A DNA stretch of 64,000 bases from Solobacterium sp. (GCA_024693325.1 JAILLA010000031.1:1-64000); one strand, 5' to 3'; counted from the stretch's first letter, positions 7,945 through 16,612 are shown. Notes: generated by a model from the letters alone, not told the origin. A program made the numbers and translations.

Positions 7945-8589
7945 ATGAAGAACGGAAAATACCCTGATCCTAATGTGATCCATCCGATACCCGGATATGA
8001 AAAAGAGATCTACGTAAAGCCAATGATCACAAACCCGAACATTGTCGTCGGTGATTTTACCTATATTGCGGATTCAGAGTTCGAAAACCATGTGACACAT
8101 TTTTACCCCTGGAGCAGGGATCATCTGATCATCGGAAAATTCTGTCAGATCGCTGCCGGTGTGGAATTTGTGATGAATGACGCAAATCACCAGATGAGCG
8201 CAGTATCGACATTCCCCTTCTACACACTGGAAGGCTGGGAGATGAACGCACCATCTCCTTCTGACATGCCGTTCAAGGGTGATACCGTGATCGGCAATGA
8301 TGTGTGGATCGGACAGAACACCGTCATCCTTCCCGGTGTCCATATTGGTGATGGAGCCATCATCGGTGCCAGGAGTGTTGTCGGCAGTGACGTTGATCCG
8401 TATACGATCATTGCCGGTAATCCAGCAAAACCGATCAGAAAACGGTTTGACGATGAACTGATCGGACTGCTGCTGAGATTCCGGTGGTGGGACAGAAGTG
8501 TCGAAGAGATCAACGAACTGATCCCTGTCCTGACCTGCAGTGATCTGAATATGGTCAGGGCAGAGATCAAAAAGAGAATGGATATGTGA
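7945..8589 (+). CDS. Vat-like xenobiotic O-acetyltransferase
   Basis: A 214-residue left-handed beta-helix acetyltransferase. GGGGTG lies 6 bases before the ATG. Hexapeptide-repeat runs (IGKFCQIAAGVEFVMN, GDTVIGNDVWIGQNTVILPGVHIGDGAIIGARSVV) and the catalytic-His segment NDANHQM closely follow the streptogramin-A acetyltransferases (Vat) and class B chloramphenicol acetyltransferases (CatB). The GNDVWIG...IGDGAIIGA and AGNPAKPIRKRF blocks are family hallmarks. Acetyl-CoA is the donor; streptogramin A or a related drug is the possible acceptor, unproven for such chromosomal homologues. It stands alone with its own terminator, without other resistance genes. Confidence 0.85.
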   Translation: MKNGKYPDPNVIHPIPGYEKEIYVKPMITNPNIVVGDFTYIADSEFENHVTHFYPWSRDHLIIGKFCQIAAGVEFVMNDANHQMSAVSTFPFYTLEGWEMNAPSPSDMPFKGDTVIGNDVWIGQNTVILPGVHIGDGAIIGARSVVGSDVDPYTIIAGNPAKPIRKRFDDELIGLLLRFRWWDRSVEEINELIPVLTCSDLNMVRAEIKKRMDM

Positions 8590-8733
8590 TCTTTCTGCCG
8601 GACTCTGCTTCATGACATGCATTGTATTCCAGGACTGCGTTCCGGTCCTCTCAATCCTAGCATTTTCAGTACAGGCGCATTCTAAATGCTGACTGCACCA
8701 GGAACATTTTCTAAGCAAAGTGCCATAAACACA

Positions 8734-8775
8734 AAACCCCAATAGCGATCGTTCGCTTTTGGGGATTGTTTTATT
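8734..8775. terminator. Bidirectional terminator
   Basis: CCCCAATAGCGA and TTCGCTTTTGGGG form a long stem with A's on one side and T's on the other. It serves the converging acetyltransferase and oxidoreductase genes. Confidence 0.8.
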
Positions 8776-8804
8776 TATGAGTATTCTATTGTTTGTTTTG
8801 TCCC

Positions 8805-10730
8805 TTACAGTTCCAGTACACGCATTGTGTTGTAGCCCTGGTGGATCGCGTCAATGATCTTGCCCATTCTGACATTGTCGCCGATCTGTGCGCATTCAAA
8901 TCCTGCGTCAACGATAGATTCGTACAGTGTCTGGTCAGGACGGAAGCCTGCCGCAAAGACAACGGTATCGCAGTTCAGGACACATTCCTGATCATCCTTG
9001 ATGTATTTGACGCCGTCATCCAGGATCTCTGTCAGTCTGGCGCTGCAGATGACTTCCGCTCCGGAGTTCTTGAGCAGATATTTGAGATTCTGTTCATTTG
9101 CGACGAATGAGCCGCCTCTGGCCATGATCTTATCCAGCATCTCAACGATCGTAACTTTCTTTCCCTTCATGGCAAGATGTGCAGCCAGTTCACAGCCGAC
9201 ATCACCGCCGCCGATGACGACGACATGGTCTCCGGTCTCCTCTTCTCCCAGGAATACAGGGATCGCTGTTTTGACAAACGGTTTGTCATATCCCGGTACA
9301 CGGATGATGATCGGGTCACATCCGGACGCGACTACGGTAAAGTCAGGATCAAATGCCTTGACGTCTTCCAGGGTGGCTGTCTTGTTCAGTTCCACATGTA
9401 CGCCGTACTTGTAAACCTGACGTTCCAGATATGCCACCTGATCTTGTACATCTTTCTTGAAATCAGGAGCACCGGCTGCTGCCATGGCACCGCCCATCCT
9501 GTTTTTCTTTTCCCAGAGGGTAACATCAAAGCCTCTTTGGGCAGCTGTGGCAGCTGCCTTCATACCGCCGGGACCTGCTCCGATGACAAGGATCCTTTTC
9601 TTTTCCTTCACAGGTGTCAGTTCATATTCTGTTTCATGCATTGCTTCAGGGTTGACGGCGCAGGGTCTTGGCCAGCCCTTCATGGAGTTGTAATGGCATT
9701 CCGCACAGCCGATGCACGGGTTGATCTCATCGAGCTGTCCTTTCTTTACCTTATTTGGCCAGTACGGATCAGCGATCAGCCCATGACCGATCGCTATCAG
9801 GTCAAGCGCACCGCTCTGCAGCGCTTCTTCCGCAACATCCGGATGATTCAGCTTGCCGTGTGCCATGATCGGAACATTTCCGGTCACGGTTCGGATCGTT
9901 CTGGCTGCCTCAACATCAAAGCCGGGCTGCTGGTAAACACTTGACACCATGCGCCAGCGGCAGGAATAGGCGCCTCTTCCGAAGTGGATCAGGTCTACCA
10001 TTCCGGACTCTGCCAGAGTCTTCGCAATATACAGACCTTCTTCCAGCGGTCTCTCCGGATCATCTACACTGTCGAGTGTCATCTTGACTGCGATCGGATA
10101 GAACTTTCCGCATACCCTGCGCACTTCTTCGATGCACTCCATCATGAAGCGTGTCCGGTTCTCCAGGCTTCCGCCGTATTCATCTGTTCTGTGGTTCCAT
10201 CTTGAAGAGTTGAACTGATCGATCAGATATCCGCCATAGGCATGGATCTCGATGATATCGACACCGGCATCCTGGGCGAACTTTGCGGCAGTACCCATTG
10301 CCTTGACCAGACGCTTGACACCTTCTGTCGGCAGTTCGCGGCAGATCAGTGACGGGTTATAGTAGTTCGGACAGGGACTTGCGGAATACGGCGGTGTATT
10401 GGGATCGATCCAGTTCATCCTGCCGATACCCGGAGACAGCTGGATGCCGAATTTTGCACCGTAATGATGCACTCTTTCAGCAACCTGGTGCAACATGTAT
10501 ACATCCTTGATGCTGGTCAGTTTCTGGCAGGGAGCCGGCTCGAATTCCTCCGAGCAGACAACAGCGCCGGTCAGGATCAGGCCTGCTCCGCCCTTCGCTC
10601 TTTCCCCGTAGTAATTGACATCACGCATGTTGAACCCATACGTATGGTCCGTTGTTGTTCCCATCGGTGCCAGCACGATGCGGTTCTTCAGAGGCATTGT
10701 GCCGATCCGGATCCTTTCAAACAATTTCAT
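8805..10730 (-). CDS. Old-yellow-enzyme/2,4-dienoyl-CoA-reductase-type flavin oxidoreductase
   Basis: A 641-residue multidomain reductase. A GAGGGA box favours MKLFERIRIG (10730) as start. The N-terminal FMN barrel (1-340) carries APMGTTT, the IEIHAYGGYLIDQFNSSRWNHRTDEYGGS motif region and AVKM. Next comes a 4Fe-4S motif (CIGCAECHYNSMKGWPRPC), then FAD and NAD(P) Rossmann motifs (ILVIGAGPGGMKAA, HVVVIGGGDVGCELAA). This is the FadH/TMA-dehydrogenase/BaiCD-BaiH architecture. It reduces C=C bonds of enoyl or enone substrates; bile-acid, cinnamate or other enoates are possible. It lies downstream of a Crp-family regulator on the same strand, with a terminator between them. Confidence 0.85.
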   Translation of the reverse strand: MKLFERIRIGTMPLKNRIVLAPMGTTTDHTYGFNMRDVNYYGERAKGGAGLILTGAVVCSEEFEPAPCQKLTSIKDVYMLHQVAERVHHYGAKFGIQLSPGIGRMNWIDPNTPPYSASPCPNYYNPSLICRELPTEGVKRLVKAMGTAAKFAQDAGVDIIEIHAYGGYLIDQFNSSRWNHRTDEYGGSLENRTRFMMECIEEVRRVCGKFYPIAVKMTLDSVDDPERPLEEGLYIAKTLAESGMVDLIHFGRGAYSCRWRMVSSVYQQPGFDVEAARTIRTVTGNVPIMAHGKLNHPDVAEEALQSGALDLIAIGHGLIADPYWPNKVKKGQLDEINPCIGCAECHYNSMKGWPRPCAVNPEAMHETEYELTPVKEKKRILVIGAGPGGMKAAATAAQRGFDVTLWEKKNRMGGAMAAAGAPDFKKDVQDQVAYLERQVYKYGVHVELNKTATLEDVKAFDPDFTVVASGCDPIIIRVPGYDKPFVKTAIPVFLGEEETGDHVVVIGGGDVGCELAAHLAMKGKKVTIVEMLDKIMARGGSFVANEQNLKYLLKNSGAEVICSARLTEILDDGVKYIKDDQECVLNCDTVVFAAGFRPDQTLYESIVDAGFECAQIGDNVRMGKIIDAIHQGYNTMRVLEL

Positions 10731-10821
10731 GATCATTTCCCTCATTTTCCGGTTCTTTACAGACCGGCTATTTATGACTTAACAATACAATTTTGGCAGT
10801 GTTTACGTCAATCCCGCACAG

Positions 10822-10847
10822 GAAAAGAAAACGGGCGTGTACCCGTT
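10822..10847 (-). terminator. Terminator of the Crp-family gene
   Basis: On the minus strand AACGGG..CCCGTT is followed by TTCTTTTCC immediately after the Crp-family stop. Confidence 0.7.
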
Positions 10848-10849
10848 GG

Positions 10850-11488
10850 TTATCCCTTCAGCCGGTAGGTTCCCCTGCCAGTTTTGATAATCGTTCCCTC
10901 TTCCTGAAGACGCTTCAGGATCCGCAGAAGCTGTCTTTTGGAACAGTGCAGATAGGAAGCCGCGGATGCCACACCGCTCAGTGTCTGATTCTGCAGGTAA
11001 TAGATCGTACGTTCCCTGAGGTCTTCCGGCTCCAGGATATAAGCTGTGGTCAGAGTCAGCTTCCCTGCGACTGACCGCAGCAGGAATGACAGGAACACAG
11101 GATCATTTTCCAGGATGTCGCGATACCTGTTGACATCTACACTCAGACATCTGACCTTGGAAGCCGCTTCAACGATATATGCGGAGACTTCATTGCTGGC
11201 AAACTCAACATCCCCGAGAACCGTGAAGCCTTCCTCTTCCGCAAGCAGTACAGGCGTGCCGTCATTGCGAACATTGCAGATCCGGATCTTACCGCCCACG
11301 GTAAACAGTAGATAGTCGATCGGGTCCATCAGGTTGTTGATGATCTCGCCTTTTGAGAATTCATACAGTTCAAATCCGATCTGGTCCGGGAACCGGAAAA
11401 ACGACCGTACGGAATACCGGTCCAGATAAGCTTCTATTCGTTTATCGTTTTCGATCTTTTTCATAATCATAGTGACATATGTCACCAT
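10850..11488 (-). CDS. Crp/Fnr-family transcriptional regulator
   Basis: A 212-residue regulator with a cyclic-nucleotide-type sensor half (FELYEFSKGEIINNLMDPIDYLLFTVGGKIRI) and a C-terminal winged HTH (VASAASYLHCSKRQLLRILKRLQEEGTI). There is no Cys cluster for an Fe-S centre, so it is Crp/YeiL-like rather than FNR-like. The start is uncertain. The longest ORF begins at 11488, but ATGs at 11470 and 11464 are equally possible, no Shine-Dalgarno is visible, and a palindrome sits across the first codons. It is divergent from a MATE exporter and upstream of the flavin reductase, either of which could be its target. Confidence 0.8.
   Translation of the reverse strand: MVTYVTMIMKKIENDKRIEAYLDRYSVRSFFRFPDQIGFELYEFSKGEIINNLMDPIDYLLFTVGGKIRICNVRNDGTPVLLAEEEGFTVLGDVEFASNEVSAYIVEAASKVRCLSVDVNRYRDILENDPVFLSFLLRSVAGKLTLTTAYILEPEDLRERTIYYLQNQTLSGVASAASYLHCSKRQLLRILKRLQEEGTIIKTGRGTYRLKG
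11472..11485. promoter_or_regulatory. Perfect 14-bp palindrome, candidate Crp-family operator
   Basis: GTGACATATGTCAC is a perfect palindrome and has the TGA-N6-TCA core of Crp/FNR-type sites. A minus-strand TATAAT (11496-11491) lies just before it, so the regulator's own transcription would start on the palindrome. This suggests autoregulation and control of the divergent MATE gene at 11536. Confidence 0.6.
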
Positions 11489-11535
11489 TTATTATAGATG
11501 AAAAAATATAGAATATAAGCCGTGAGGTGAACTTC

Positions 11536-12861
11536 ATGAACAACGAAATTTTCGAAACGATGCCCGTTCCGAAGGCATATATCAAACTTGCACTTCCGGT
11601 CATGATGAGCAGTGTGCTCATGCTTGTATACAACATGGCGGATACATACTTTATTGCTGCGACAGGCAATACGGATATTGTCGCTGCTGTCTCCTTATGC
11701 GCGCCGGTATTTACATTCCTGATCGCGATCGGCGACATCCTCGGCCTTGGCGGCAGTTCCTATATTTCCCGTCTGCTTGGTTCGGGAAGGACTGATGATG
11801 CAAGAAGGATCTCTGTCTTCTGCCTGTGCGGTTCGATCGTTCTGGGTCTCGTCATTACGCTTGGCCTGCTGCTTGCCAGGACCCCGATCCTGAAGCTGCT
11901 CGGAGCCAGCGCTAATACAGTCGGCTTCGCGTCTGCGTATTATACGTGGATCGCGGCAGGTGCCTCTGTTATCATCTTTTCACTTGTTCCTACAAACTTA
12001 TTGAGAACGGAAGGCCTGGCAGCCAGGGCAATGATCGGTTCCATGCTTGGTTCCATAGTGAACATCATTCTTGACCCGATCTTCATCAGTGTTCTTGGCA
12101 TGGGTGCTGCCGGTGCTGCGATCGCCACCGTGATCGGCAATATCTTTGCGGATATCTATTACATCTATGTCATCACAAAGCATTCAAAGTGTCTTTCGAT
12201 CGATCCCAGAGGTTTTCAGATCAAGGCACATGAGTCAAAAGAAGTACTGCGTATCGGCATCCCTTCCTCTGTCACAAACATCATGCAGAGCATCGGTGTC
12301 ATCCTGCTGAACAACTTCCTGCTTCCCTATGGCAACGAAACGATCGCCGCAATGGGAATCGTTTCCAAGATCACGATGATCGTGATCATGATCATGGTCG
12401 CCTTCTCCTTCGGCGGACAGCCCTTGTACGGTTATCTCTATGGTGCAGGCAATAAGCACCGCTTCCGTGAGGTCATGCGGTTTGCGTACATGCTGGTATG
12501 CGGACTGGGTCTTGCCATCTCCTGTGTACTGTTTGCGGCAGCACCTCTGCTTGTCAGACTGTTTATTCAGGAGGCTTCCTTTGTACAGCTGGCTTCATCC
12601 ATGCTGAGGACGATCCTCTTCGGTATGCCGTTCATCGGCTTCACCATGGTAACGACATGTATCTTCCAGTCCACAGGAAAGGCTTCCGGAGCGCTTGCAT
12701 TAAGTGCCGGAAGACAGGGTTACATTTACGCAGTCGTACTCTTTATCTTATCCGCCCTGTTCGGATATGCCGGTGTCATATCTGCCCAGCCGGCTGCTGA
12801 TGCAGTGTCATCACTGCTTGCGCTGATACTGCTGAAAAAACTGCTGAAAGACTGGATCTGA
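11536..12861 (+). CDS. MATE-family multidrug exporter
   Basis: A 441-residue membrane protein with about twelve helices. GAGGTG lies 6 bases before the ATG at 11536. It has the two-bundle layout of MATE proteins: the first half opens with PKAYIKLALPVMMSSVLMLVYNMADTYFI and contains GLGGSSYISRLLGSGR; the second opens with VLRIGIPSSVTNIMQSIGVILLNNFL. MATE transporters export cationic drugs or metabolites against Na+ or H+. It is divergent from the Crp-family regulator with a shared operator-like palindrome, so expression probably responds to that regulator. The substrate is unknown. Confidence 0.9.
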   Translation: MNNEIFETMPVPKAYIKLALPVMMSSVLMLVYNMADTYFIAATGNTDIVAAVSLCAPVFTFLIAIGDILGLGGSSYISRLLGSGRTDDARRISVFCLCGSIVLGLVITLGLLLARTPILKLLGASANTVGFASAYYTWIAAGASVIIFSLVPTNLLRTEGLAARAMIGSMLGSIVNIILDPIFISVLGMGAAGAAIATVIGNIFADIYYIYVITKHSKCLSIDPRGFQIKAHESKEVLRIGIPSSVTNIMQSIGVILLNNFLLPYGNETIAAMGIVSKITMIVIMIMVAFSFGGQPLYGYLYGAGNKHRFREVMRFAYMLVCGLGLAISCVLFAAAPLLVRLFIQEASFVQLASSMLRTILFGMPFIGFTMVTTCIFQSTGKASGALALSAGRQGYIYAVVLFILSALFGYAGVISAQPAADAVSSLLALILLKKLLKDWI

Positions 12862-12892
12862 TAAAGTGCATGCAAAGACAGCACTGACAGCT

Positions 12893-12918
12893 GAAAACCG
12901 GTTTGACCGGTTTTTTTC
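12893..12918 (+). terminator. Rho-independent terminator
   Basis: AAAACCGGT and ACCGGTTTTTTT form a compact stem with a T tract after the MATE gene. Confidence 0.85.
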
Positions 12919-13036
12919 ATGATCAGGTTCCTGCTGTGTAGGATTATCGATAATGTTTTATGGTATGTGACAGGAAAATATCGGATAATGAAAGTACAGG
13001 GAATCATCCGGCCTGCCGGTATTCAAGGTATATAAT

Positions 13037-13642
13037 ATGCGTGAACTGATAAAAGATCCTTTTTATGAACTGATTGAAAAATACGACAGATGCATCATCG
13101 ACTATTGTCTCATTGAGGACGATATCCCTGATCAGGGATACCGTTCGCATAAGGATGCTGTGCTGTTTGCGATGCTCAAATACATCGAACGCTATATTGA
13201 TGAGCAGTTAAGATCCGAGGTCGCGTATGGCAGGAGAGTTCAGGATGAACCGTTCCTGTGGAATCTGGATATGGGAAAGGCAAAGGCCCATCGGATCGAT
13301 CCGGATACTTTGTTCCATGTACCGGTGATCCTCAGGACAGACCGGATCGGCCAGAGGTTCTATGATTGTCCCTGGCCCGACCCTCTTAAAGGCGACCAGA
13401 TACCATATTGGTACGCATTCTGGGAGACCCCGCACACCTCAGGATACGGGCCGGATGAATTCCGTTATGTCAATTCAGTATTGTTCCCGGAGGGAACCGA
13501 TGACCTGGAAATATATGAATGGACGACAGACTGGTCGAATTATTTCGAAGCCGGCCATGAATGGTGGGGAACAGCATGCTGGAGTGTTTACGATAAATAC
13601 ATGAACAGATTCGTTGTCATCATGGCATCCGTCACAGACTGA
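13037..13642 (+). CDS. Hypothetical protein, acidic and aromatic-rich
   Basis: A 201-residue soluble protein that I do not recognise. It is rich in Trp/Tyr/Asp (PYWYAFWETPHTSGYG, IYEWTTDWSNYFEAGHEWWG), has no signal peptide or membrane segment, and resembles the SMI1- or immunity-like hypothetical proteins common in gut Bacillota. The TATAAT directly before the ATG might be a -10 box, which would leave almost no leader. The only other visible signal is CAAGG about 9 bases upstream, so the start is provisional. It is followed 82 bases later by a small membrane protein on the same strand. Confidence 0.6.
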   Translation: MRELIKDPFYELIEKYDRCIIDYCLIEDDIPDQGYRSHKDAVLFAMLKYIERYIDEQLRSEVAYGRRVQDEPFLWNLDMGKAKAHRIDPDTLFHVPVILRTDRIGQRFYDCPWPDPLKGDQIPYWYAFWETPHTSGYGPDEFRYVNSVLFPEGTDDLEIYEWTTDWSNYFEAGHEWWGTACWSVYDKYMNRFVVIMASVTD

Positions 13643-13724
13643 TGCTGAGCCGGTCAGTTTTACCGGTATCATGTAATCAGAAATCAACAGTTGAACCGCA
13701 TGATCATTGAAAGGAAAAGAACAT

Positions 13725-13958
13725 ATGAAAGTAATTGACGAGCTGCTCGATCTGGGGAACCGCTATGCGGAAAAGAGTACCTGGAAAGATTTCGCCCTCA
13801 CAAAATTCTGCCTCTGCTCGATGGGCGTTGCCATCGGCATGTCCGTCCCGGTGAAATACCGTAAGCCTGTCCTTGCCGGCTGCGCTGTTGTGTTTGCGGC
13901 AACATACATTCCGTTAATGACGAAAGTCTATCAGACAGCCATTGAGAAATTTGACTGA
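13725..13958 (+). CDS. Small membrane-associated protein
   Basis: A 77-residue protein. AAAGGA about 9 bases upstream selects MKVIDELL (13725) over the track start. An amphipathic N-terminus (LGNRYAEKSTWKDFALTKF) is followed by two hydrophobic segments (CLCSMGVAIGMSVPV and VLAGCAVVFAATYIPLM) separated by KYRKP, consistent with a hairpin in the membrane. Similar short proteins occur near permeases in Erysipelotrichales, but no function is known. A bidirectional terminator follows. Confidence 0.65.
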   Translation: MKVIDELLDLGNRYAEKSTWKDFALTKFCLCSMGVAIGMSVPVKYRKPVLAGCAVVFAATYIPLMTKVYQTAIEKFD

Positions 13959-13983
13959 TCCGGGAAAAGAAACCATAACAGAA

Positions 13984-14032
13984 AAAAATGATCCAGGCTG
14001 AAATGCAATGATTCCGCCCGGGTCATTTTTAT
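13984..14032. terminator. Bidirectional terminator
   Basis: AAAAATGATCC and GGGTCATTTTT flank a loop of about 25 bases between converging genes. Confidence 0.65.
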
Positions 14033-14055
14033 CGTTTGATTGTGCTTTCAGATGA

Positions 14056-14928
14056 TCAGCCCTGTCTTGCTTTCAGCATCTGCATGATCGTATCGAATGT
14101 GACCGTAGCACCCTTGGCAAGACCCGCCTGTTCCTCAATGACTGCGCCATAGTCGACAGCCAGAAGCTCACCGGAGATGAACCTTGCCATATTGCTGTTG
14201 AGGAAGACAACAGGCTCACCCATTTCTTCGGGAACCGCGAGTCTGTGCGCATGTCCGGCTGAAGCAAGCAGTTTGTCTTCTCCGCCGGCAGCCAGCTGGA
14301 ATTCGTCTTTCATACCTGTATTGGTAGAGCCGGGCAGCAGTCCGTTGACCCTGACTCCCTGCTCAGCCATTCTGCTCTGCTGGTATGCGACATAGTAATT
14401 CATTGCGCATTTGGCAAACAGATAACCCAGTGTACCGGGCAGTGCGTTGAGGTTCATTGCCTCAAGAACTGCCTTTTTGTTTTCCCAGCCCTCTGCTTCG
14501 ATCAGAGGCAGATAGTACTTCTTGTTTCCTTCCTCAGCCCAGAGGATTCCGCCTGTGGAAGTGATATAAGCGATCGATCCCCCGCTGCTCATTCTCTTCG
14601 CCAGGTATTCTTCCGTAATATATGTATTGGCGAGCAGGTCAATGGTCACTGTTGTGTTGAAATCCGTTTTGATTCCGGATACACCGGCGATCCCGAAGAA
14701 GCAGTCGATGTGTTCGGGGACTTGGGCAAAGCATGCATCGATGCTGTCCTTTTCACCCAGATTGACCTGGACGAACTGTTCGATCCCTTCGACCGGGCAC
14801 TGATTATAGTCCAGTGCGTACACCTTTGCGCCAAGGTCCACAAGCATTTCCGCCGCTGCTTTTCCCATACCGCTTGAAGCTCCTGTGACGACGCAGATCT
14901 TGTCATTGTATCCAAAGTAATCTTTCAT
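14056..14928 (-). CDS. SDR oxidoreductase, 3-alpha-hydroxysteroid-dehydrogenase-like
   Basis: A 290-residue SDR. GGAGG lies upstream of the ATG at 14928; the longer ORF start lacks a site. The cofactor motif is TGASSGMG, and the catalytic Ser (TSTGG) and GYLFAK (Tyr/Lys) are present. After beta-2 it has ALDYNQ (Asp, so NAD preferred) and a shortened region before CFFGIAGVSG. A long insert lies between Ser and Tyr (EEGNKKYYLPLIEAEGWENKKAVLEAMN). That layout is shared with the Comamonas 3-alpha-HSDH group. The steroid specificity is only suggested. It is divergent from a TetR gene with an operator-like repeat between them. Confidence 0.8.
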   Translation of the reverse strand: MKDYFGYNDKICVVTGASSGMGKAAAEMLVDLGAKVYALDYNQCPVEGIEQFVQVNLGEKDSIDACFAQVPEHIDCFFGIAGVSGIKTDFNTTVTIDLLANTYITEEYLAKRMSSGGSIAYITSTGGILWAEEGNKKYYLPLIEAEGWENKKAVLEAMNLNALPGTLGYLFAKCAMNYYVAYQQSRMAEQGVRVNGLLPGSTNTGMKDEFQLAAGGEDKLLASAGHAHRLAVPEEMGEPVVFLNSNMARFISGELLAVDYGAVIEEQAGLAKGATVTFDTIMQMLKARQG

Positions 14929-14971
14929 TTTGTTTTTCCTCCATACACACATTAGCATTCCCGTCCCTTCA

Positions 14972-15006
14972 AAAAGTTTGCAAATCATGCCGATCTGTTA
15001 ACTTTT
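14972..15006. promoter_or_regulatory. Candidate operator between SDR and TetR genes
   Basis: AAAAGTTTGCAAATC and GATCTGTTAACTTTT are inverted repeats matching at 12 of 15 positions around a 5-base centre. The repeat sits between the two divergent starts, where a TetR dimer would control both. Confidence 0.45.
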
Positions 15007-15023
15007 AATGATAAAATATATCC

Positions 15024-15545
15024 ATGAACAAAACAGCTGACAGCAACCGCAGCAGCATTGAAAAAGCCCTGCTGAAACTGATGAAAAAGCAGGATTTTGA
15101 ACATATTACGATCACGGATATCTGCCGGGAAGCATCCGTTTCAAGAACGACCTTTTATCATCATTTTACCGGTGCGGATGATGTCCTGCTGTCAGCTTAC
15201 GAAACAGCGCACGAACTGGCATTCGGAGGACACGAATGGACACTGGAGTACTTTAAAAGTGATCAGTTCATCAAAGATATGATCCGGTTCTTTGATGTCA
15301 ATTCAGATCTCATGCTCGAATTGAGACACTGGGATCTCTTGAGCAGGATCTCCTGGCTTCCAACCGAAAAATCACTGCATTCTGCTTCCGAAGAAACCGA
15401 CATGGTCCTGTCTAAATATCCCGCCTATACCATGATATATTTCTGGGGCAGCTATTTTTCGATCTGTTCGATGTGGCTGCGCAGCGGCAAGAAAGAAACA
15501 CCGCAGCAGATGTATGAGATCATCTCTTACATGAACAAACTCTGA
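15024..15545 (+). CDS. TetR-family transcriptional regulator
   Basis: A 173-residue regulator with HTH DFEHITITDICREASVSRTTFYHHFTGADDVLL (about 27-60) and a helical C-terminal domain ending in YEIISYMNKL, as in the TetR_C-type regulators of Bacillota. It is transcribed away from the SDR, with a 95-base shared control region. I infer that it represses the SDR and is released by that enzyme's substrate or a related compound. The start is the first ATG after an AT-rich -10-like segment (GATAAAATAT). No clear Shine-Dalgarno is visible, so the transcript may be leader-poor. Confidence 0.85.
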   Translation: MNKTADSNRSSIEKALLKLMKKQDFEHITITDICREASVSRTTFYHHFTGADDVLLSAYETAHELAFGGHEWTLEYFKSDQFIKDMIRFFDVNSDLMLELRHWDLLSRISWLPTEKSLHSASEETDMVLSKYPAYTMIYFWGSYFSICSMWLRSGKKETPQQMYEIISYMNKL

Positions 15546-15679
15546 ACAAACGACAGCCGGAAAAACGATGTGCATTTCTGTCAAACACGGATCGCAAAAG
15601 ACAGATCTGAGCAGTAACTGACAGGATATCTTTTTTCCCTGCTGGTATATTGACTTTGTCAAAGAAAGGAATGTTCACA

Positions 15680-16576
15680 ATGGAATGGCTTACCAGTATC
15701 CGCACGGCAATTGAATATATCGAGGAACACCTTACGGATGATCTGAACATCCAGGATATTGCCGATCAGGTACATATGTCACCGTTCTTTCTGCAAAAAG
15801 GGTTTTCCCTGATGACGTCTTACGGCATAGGCGAATATATCAGAAACCGCAGACTGTATGAGGCTGCCGCAGAACTGAAGGAAACTGATGAGAAGGTGAT
15901 CGATATCGCCTATCGTTACGGCTATGAGACACCGGAAAGCTTTGCAAAAGCATTCTCACGGTTCCATAATGCTTCACCTTCCCAGGTCAGGAACGGTGCT
16001 GCATTCAGCGTATTTCTTCCTTTGACGATCAGTCTGGACGTTAAAGGAGGAAATCAGATGGACTACAAGATCACACAGATGTTCTCGCTGAAACTGATCG
16101 GTTTTCAAAGAGTGTTTGAAATGGAGACTTCCTATAAAGAGATCCCGGAGTTCTGGGATGAGATCTGTGAGAAATACGCGGATCATGTCTATGCAGGAAA
16201 CGAACCGGCAAATCCTTATGAAAAAGCGATCATAGACAACTGCATCGGTGAGTACGGTGTCTGTATCGATGATCAGGGTGAAGGAAAATTCAGGTATCTG
16301 ATCGCAGGCAGATATGCCGGAGGAGAAGTTCCCGATGGTATGGCTGTCTATGAATTCCCAAGAGGTGACTGGGCAGTATTCAATTGTCTGGGTCCCCTGC
16401 CCAATGCAATGCAGAGCGTCAACACACGCATTTTCAAAGAATGGCTGCCGGGAAATCCGGAATATGAATTATGCGGTAACGCCAATGTGGAATGGTATGA
16501 CTGTATCAACGGCGAAAAGTCCGATCCGGATTACCACAGCGCGATCTGGGTACCGGTCAGAAGAAAAAGCAAATAG
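15680..16576 (+). CDS. AraC-family regulator with GyrI-like effector domain
   Basis: A 298-residue fusion. AGAAAGGA places the start at MEWLTSIRTAI (15680). Residues 1-105 are a double HTH of the AraC type (LNIQDIADQVHMSPFFLQKGF; VIDIAYRYGYETPESFAKAFSRFHNASPSQVR). Residues about 130-298 form a GyrI/BmrR-like small-molecule domain starting MDYKITQMFSLKLIGFQRVFEMETSY and ending in SAIWVPVRRK. The order is that of Rob/SoxS-like regulators with a ligand-binding tail. It probably activates an export or detoxification gene; which one is not evident. It has its own terminator. Confidence 0.85.
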   Translation: MEWLTSIRTAIEYIEEHLTDDLNIQDIADQVHMSPFFLQKGFSLMTSYGIGEYIRNRRLYEAAAELKETDEKVIDIAYRYGYETPESFAKAFSRFHNASPSQVRNGAAFSVFLPLTISLDVKGGNQMDYKITQMFSLKLIGFQRVFEMETSYKEIPEFWDEICEKYADHVYAGNEPANPYEKAIIDNCIGEYGVCIDDQGEGKFRYLIAGRYAGGEVPDGMAVYEFPRGDWAVFNCLGPLPNAMQSVNTRIFKEWLPGNPEYELCGNANVEWYDCINGEKSDPDYHSAIWVPVRRKSK

Positions 16577-16584
16577 GTTTATGT

Positions 16585-16612
16585 GCTCCGGGAATCGTTC
16601 CCGGAGTTTTTT
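16585..16612 (+). terminator. Rho-independent terminator
   Basis: CTCCGGGAA TCG TTCCCGGAG followed by TTTTTTAC, 8 bases after the AraC-family stop. Confidence 0.9.

Noticed and set aside
8805-14928. Complete bile-acid 7-alpha-dehydroxylation (bai) operon
   Set aside because: Only single family-level resemblances are present. BaiB, BaiE, BaiF and BaiG homologues are absent and the genes have separate regulators and terminators.
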